From NCBI GenBank assembly GCA_017882985.1, contig JADGOK010000002.1, forward strand, positions 1-13,399: a DNA stretch of 13,399 nt, written 5' to 3'. Positions 11,262 through 13,399 of the stretch are shown one piece after another. Numbering within the stretch: the first letter of the stretch is position 1; every line of letters begins with the position of its first letter. The translations under genes were made by a program, and so were the position numbers. The notes beneath the pieces were generated by a model. The model made no database searches, was not told where the DNA came from, and saw only the letters and a list, made by a program, of their open reading frames with translations. This DNA is from Acidimicrobiales bacterium (GTDB taxonomy: Bacteria; Actinomycetota; Acidimicrobiia; Acidimicrobiales; RAAP-2).

Positions 11262-13399
11262 GTGTTTCTTAAGCGATTGACCATGAAGGGCTTCAAGTCC
11301 TTCGCCGACAACACCATCCTCGAATTCGAGCCCGGCGTGACGGCAGTGGTCGGTCCCAACGGGTCGGGAAAATCCAACGTCGTCGACGCCGTGACCTGGG
11401 TCCTCGGGGCCCAGAGCACGAGGGCGTTGCGCAGTTCGAAGATGGACGACGTCATCTTCATGGGCACGACCAACAAGGCCGCGTTGGGCCGCGCCGAAGT
11501 GGCGCTCACCCTCGACAACTCCTCGGGGCGCCTACCCATCGACGGCGCTGAGGTCACGATCTCTCGCACGCTCTTTCGAAACGGTGATTCGGAGTACGCG
11601 ATCAACGCCACGCCCTGTCGTCTGCTCGACGTGCAGGAGCTTCTGAGTGACTCGGGTGTCGGGCGCCAGCAGCACATGATCATCGGTCAGGGCCAACTCG
11701 ACTCGATCCTCAATTCCAGTTCCGAGAACCGTCGCGCGGTCATTGAAGAGGCCGCCGGTGTCTTGAAGCACCGCCGGCGAAAAGAACGCGCCGAGCGACG
11801 CCTCGCCCAGACCCAAGAGAACCTCGAACGACTCGGCGACCTGGTTCGAGAGGTGCGTCGACAGATGCGCCCCCTCGAGCGCCAAGCCGCCTCGGCGCGT
11901 AGCTACTCCGACGTCGCCAGTGACCTTCGTGCGTCGCGCCACGCCTTGTTCGCCCAACGCCTCGCCGCATTCGAATCGCGTCGACGCGAGCTCGAGACCG
12001 ATCTGGAGAAGTCCTCGCTGCGCGAGCGCGAACTTCGTCACGAACTGGTGACCCTGGACGCGCAGGCGTCCTCCGCCGCCGCCGAGATGGCCAGTCGACG
12101 AGAAGAGATGATGGCGTCCACACTGGGCACCTTGCAGGGACTGGGCGAGCGCGCGCGCGGCACGGCGACCCTTATCCAAGAGCGCGAACGCTCGCTGCAC
12201 ACCGCCCTCGTCGCCTCGGCGGATGAGAACGTCATCGCGACCCTCGAAGCGGACGCGGCCAAATTGGCGGTCGACTTGGCGACGTTGGCGAAAGAGGAGA
12301 GCGCCCTCGACACCCAACGCGACGCCCTCGAGACGGTGCGTCGCGAATTCGCCGACGCCGAAGTCGAATTTGCCGCCCTCACGGGCACGTCGTCACGAGA
12401 GGGCGACGAACTCGCCCTCGAATCGGCGAGGGAACGTCTTACGTTGCTCGAGCGCTCGTTGCTCTCGCTGCGCGCGTCCGAGGAGCGTAGCGCCGCACGC
12501 CTCGAGGACGTGCGCGCCCGCTACGGCGAAGCGATGACCGGGAGGGAACTGGCGGTCACTGCTCACGTGGAGGCGCTGTCACGAGTCGAATCAGTGGGTG
12601 GCGCCCGTGACGCAGCGGCTGCCCAGGCCGAGCGGGCCGAAGCGCAGCGCTCGAACGCCGATGAAGCGTTGCGCGAAGCCTCCGACGTCGCGGCGCGCAC
12701 CCACGCGCGCGCCGACGCACTGGCCCGGGCCCTCGAGGAGTTCTCCGGCGCCGGAGGACGCGCGATCATCGGGGATCTCGAAGGGGTGCTCGGCACCTTC
12801 CTCGACCTCATCGACGTCGACCACGGCTGGGAGCAATGCGTCGAAGCGGCCGCGGGCGCGTCCGTCGGGGCCATGGTCGTCGAAGGACGAAAGTCGGCCC
12901 GTGCGGCGCTCGAGGCGCTACGACGAGAGGGTGGGATCGGTTTGATCCTGCCCGTCAGTGACGCGGACGTCGACCTGCGCTCGACGCCGAGCGGCACCGT
13001 CGCTCTTCGCACCAAGGTCCGCGCGAGGTCCGGTGCACCCGCACACGTCACGCGGGTGCTCGACGCGCTCTTCTCGCGGGCCTTCGTCGCTGACGACTGG
13101 GAGTCGGGAATTGACGTGGCGCTGGCCAATCCCGATCTGGTGATCGTGACGCGCGACGGCGATCGCTTCGCCGCGTCGGGCTGGCGTGTCGCGTCGGGAC
13201 GAGCCGTCGTGACGCGTTCGACCGTCGAAGAGGCTGAGAGCGCGGCGACGAAAGCCGGCCAGGCTCTCGAGCCGCTACTCGAACTTCGTTCGCGCGCCGC
13301 CGCCGAGGCCGTTGAGGCACGTCAATGTCTCAACGACGTCACGGCGGAACTCGCCCAAGCTCAAGGCGAGGTTGATCGCCGTCAGCGCGAGACGTTGCG
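11262..13399 (+). CDS. smc: Chromosome segregation protein SMC, N-terminal part
   Basis: SMC is the ATPase of the bacterial condensin that loads at parS/ori regions and aligns chromosome arms. The first 712 codons are present and open to the right edge; full proteins are about 1,150-1,200 residues. The GTG start at 11262 gives the canonical N-terminus MFLKRLTMKGFKSFAD. Walker A is GPNGSGKSN (31-39), the R-loop segment is RALRSSKMDDVIFMG, and IIGQGQLDSILNSSSENRR with EEAAGVLKHRRRKE closes the N-terminal head. A long coiled coil runs from about 165 to 495, the hinge from about 500 to 650 (GDLEGVLGTFLDLIDV onward), and the return coil begins near 655. The hinge's glycine-rich end is reduced (SGWRVASG at 639-646). 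No break in frame was found by manual translation. Confidence 0.97.
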   Translation, partial: MFLKRLTMKGFKSFADNTILEFEPGVTAVVGPNGSGKSNVVDAVTWVLGAQSTRALRSSKMDDVIFMGTTNKAALGRAEVALTLDNSSGRLPIDGAEVTISRTLFRNGDSEYAINATPCRLLDVQELLSDSGVGRQQHMIIGQGQLDSILNSSSENRRAVIEEAAGVLKHRRRKERAERRLAQTQENLERLGDLVREVRRQMRPLERQAASARSYSDVASDLRASRHALFAQRLAAFESRRRELETDLEKSSLRERELRHELVTLDAQASSAAAEMASRREEMMASTLGTLQGLGERARGTATLIQERERSLHTALVASADENVIATLEADAAKLAVDLATLAKEESALDTQRDALETVRREFADAEVEFAALTGTSSREGDELALESARERLTLLERSLLSLRASEERSAARLEDVRARYGEAMTGRELAVTAHVEALSRVESVGGARDAAAAQAERAEAQRSNADEALREASDVAARTHARADALARALEEFSGAGGRAIIGDLEGVLGTFLDLIDVDHGWEQCVEAAAGASVGAMVVEGRKSARAALEALRREGGIGLILPVSDADVDLRSTPSGTVALRTKVRARSGAPAHVTRVLDALFSRAFVADDWESGIDVALANPDLVIVTRDGDRFAASGWRVASGRAVVTRSTVEEAESAATKAGQALEPLLELRSRAAAEAVEARQCLNDVTAELAQAQGEVDRRQRETL

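Noticed and set aside
11532..12317. A 261-codon open frame antisense to smc
   Set aside because: Smc translates without interruption on the plus strand here; the antisense frame shows no motif.
1..13399. Mobile elements, CRISPR arrays, defence genes or tRNAs
   Set aside because: No transposase, integrase, terminal repeat pair, spaced direct repeats or tRNA-like fold was seen; every gene of any size is a recognised housekeeping family.

Overview
The window is a chromosomal housekeeping block from a GC-rich actinobacterium (GC about 60-65% by eye, not computed). The evidence is the gene order recG-rsmD-coaD and SepIVA-like/yceD-rpmF-plsX-acpP-rnc-mutM-smc, a GTP-type PEP carboxykinase, a SepIVA/DivIVA-like coiled-coil gene of the Rv2927c type, and heavy use of GTG and TTG starts. 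In Mycobacterium the same genes lie in two separate clusters (thiL/DAK/recG/rsmD/coaD and Rv2927c/yceD/rnc/mutM/smc). Finding them joined, together with rpmF-plsX-acpP, suggests a deep-branching lineage such as Acidimicrobiia, but that class assignment is only an inference.

Layout, left to right. Minus strand: the first 223 codons of pckG (1-671), running off the left edge. A 68-bp divergent gap separates it from thiL (740-1687, plus). thiL converges on rpmB (1698-1907, minus), with a perfect 20-bp palindrome over the two stop codons. rpmB is divergent from fakA/yloV (about 1988-3634, plus). From there to the right edge everything is on the plus strand and tightly packed: fakA, recG (3631-5841), rsmD (5867-6394), coaD (6391-6882), a SepIVA-like gene (6879-7523), yceD/DUF177 (7529-8083), rpmF (8118-8297), plsX (8299-9282), acpP (9343-9633), rnc (9630-10328), mutM (10321-11223), and smc (11262 to beyond the right edge). 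No gene-free stretch exceeds about 70 bases. I saw no tRNA, rRNA, CRISPR array, insertion sequence or prophage gene.

How the genes fit together. FakA (fatty-acid kinase ATP-binding subunit), PlsX (acyl-ACP:phosphate acyltransferase) and ACP form an acyl-phosphate/phospholipid group. L28, L32, YceD, RsmD and RNase III belong to ribosome and rRNA biogenesis. RecG, MutM and SMC handle DNA repair and chromosome organisation. CoaD makes coenzyme A, whose 4'-phosphopantetheine is the prosthetic group of ACP. The SepIVA-like protein ties the run to septation and envelope growth.

Regulation visible by eye. Strong Shine-Dalgarno sequences occur before pckG, rpmB and acpP and a fair one before mutM, whereas several genes start with GTG or TTG inside four-base NTGA overlaps or directly behind a TAnnnT hexamer (leaderless-like). 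Three promoter candidates share TGCTAnnnT. I found no convincing undescribed biological system. The findings are regulatory or protein-sequence details in an otherwise ordinary region.
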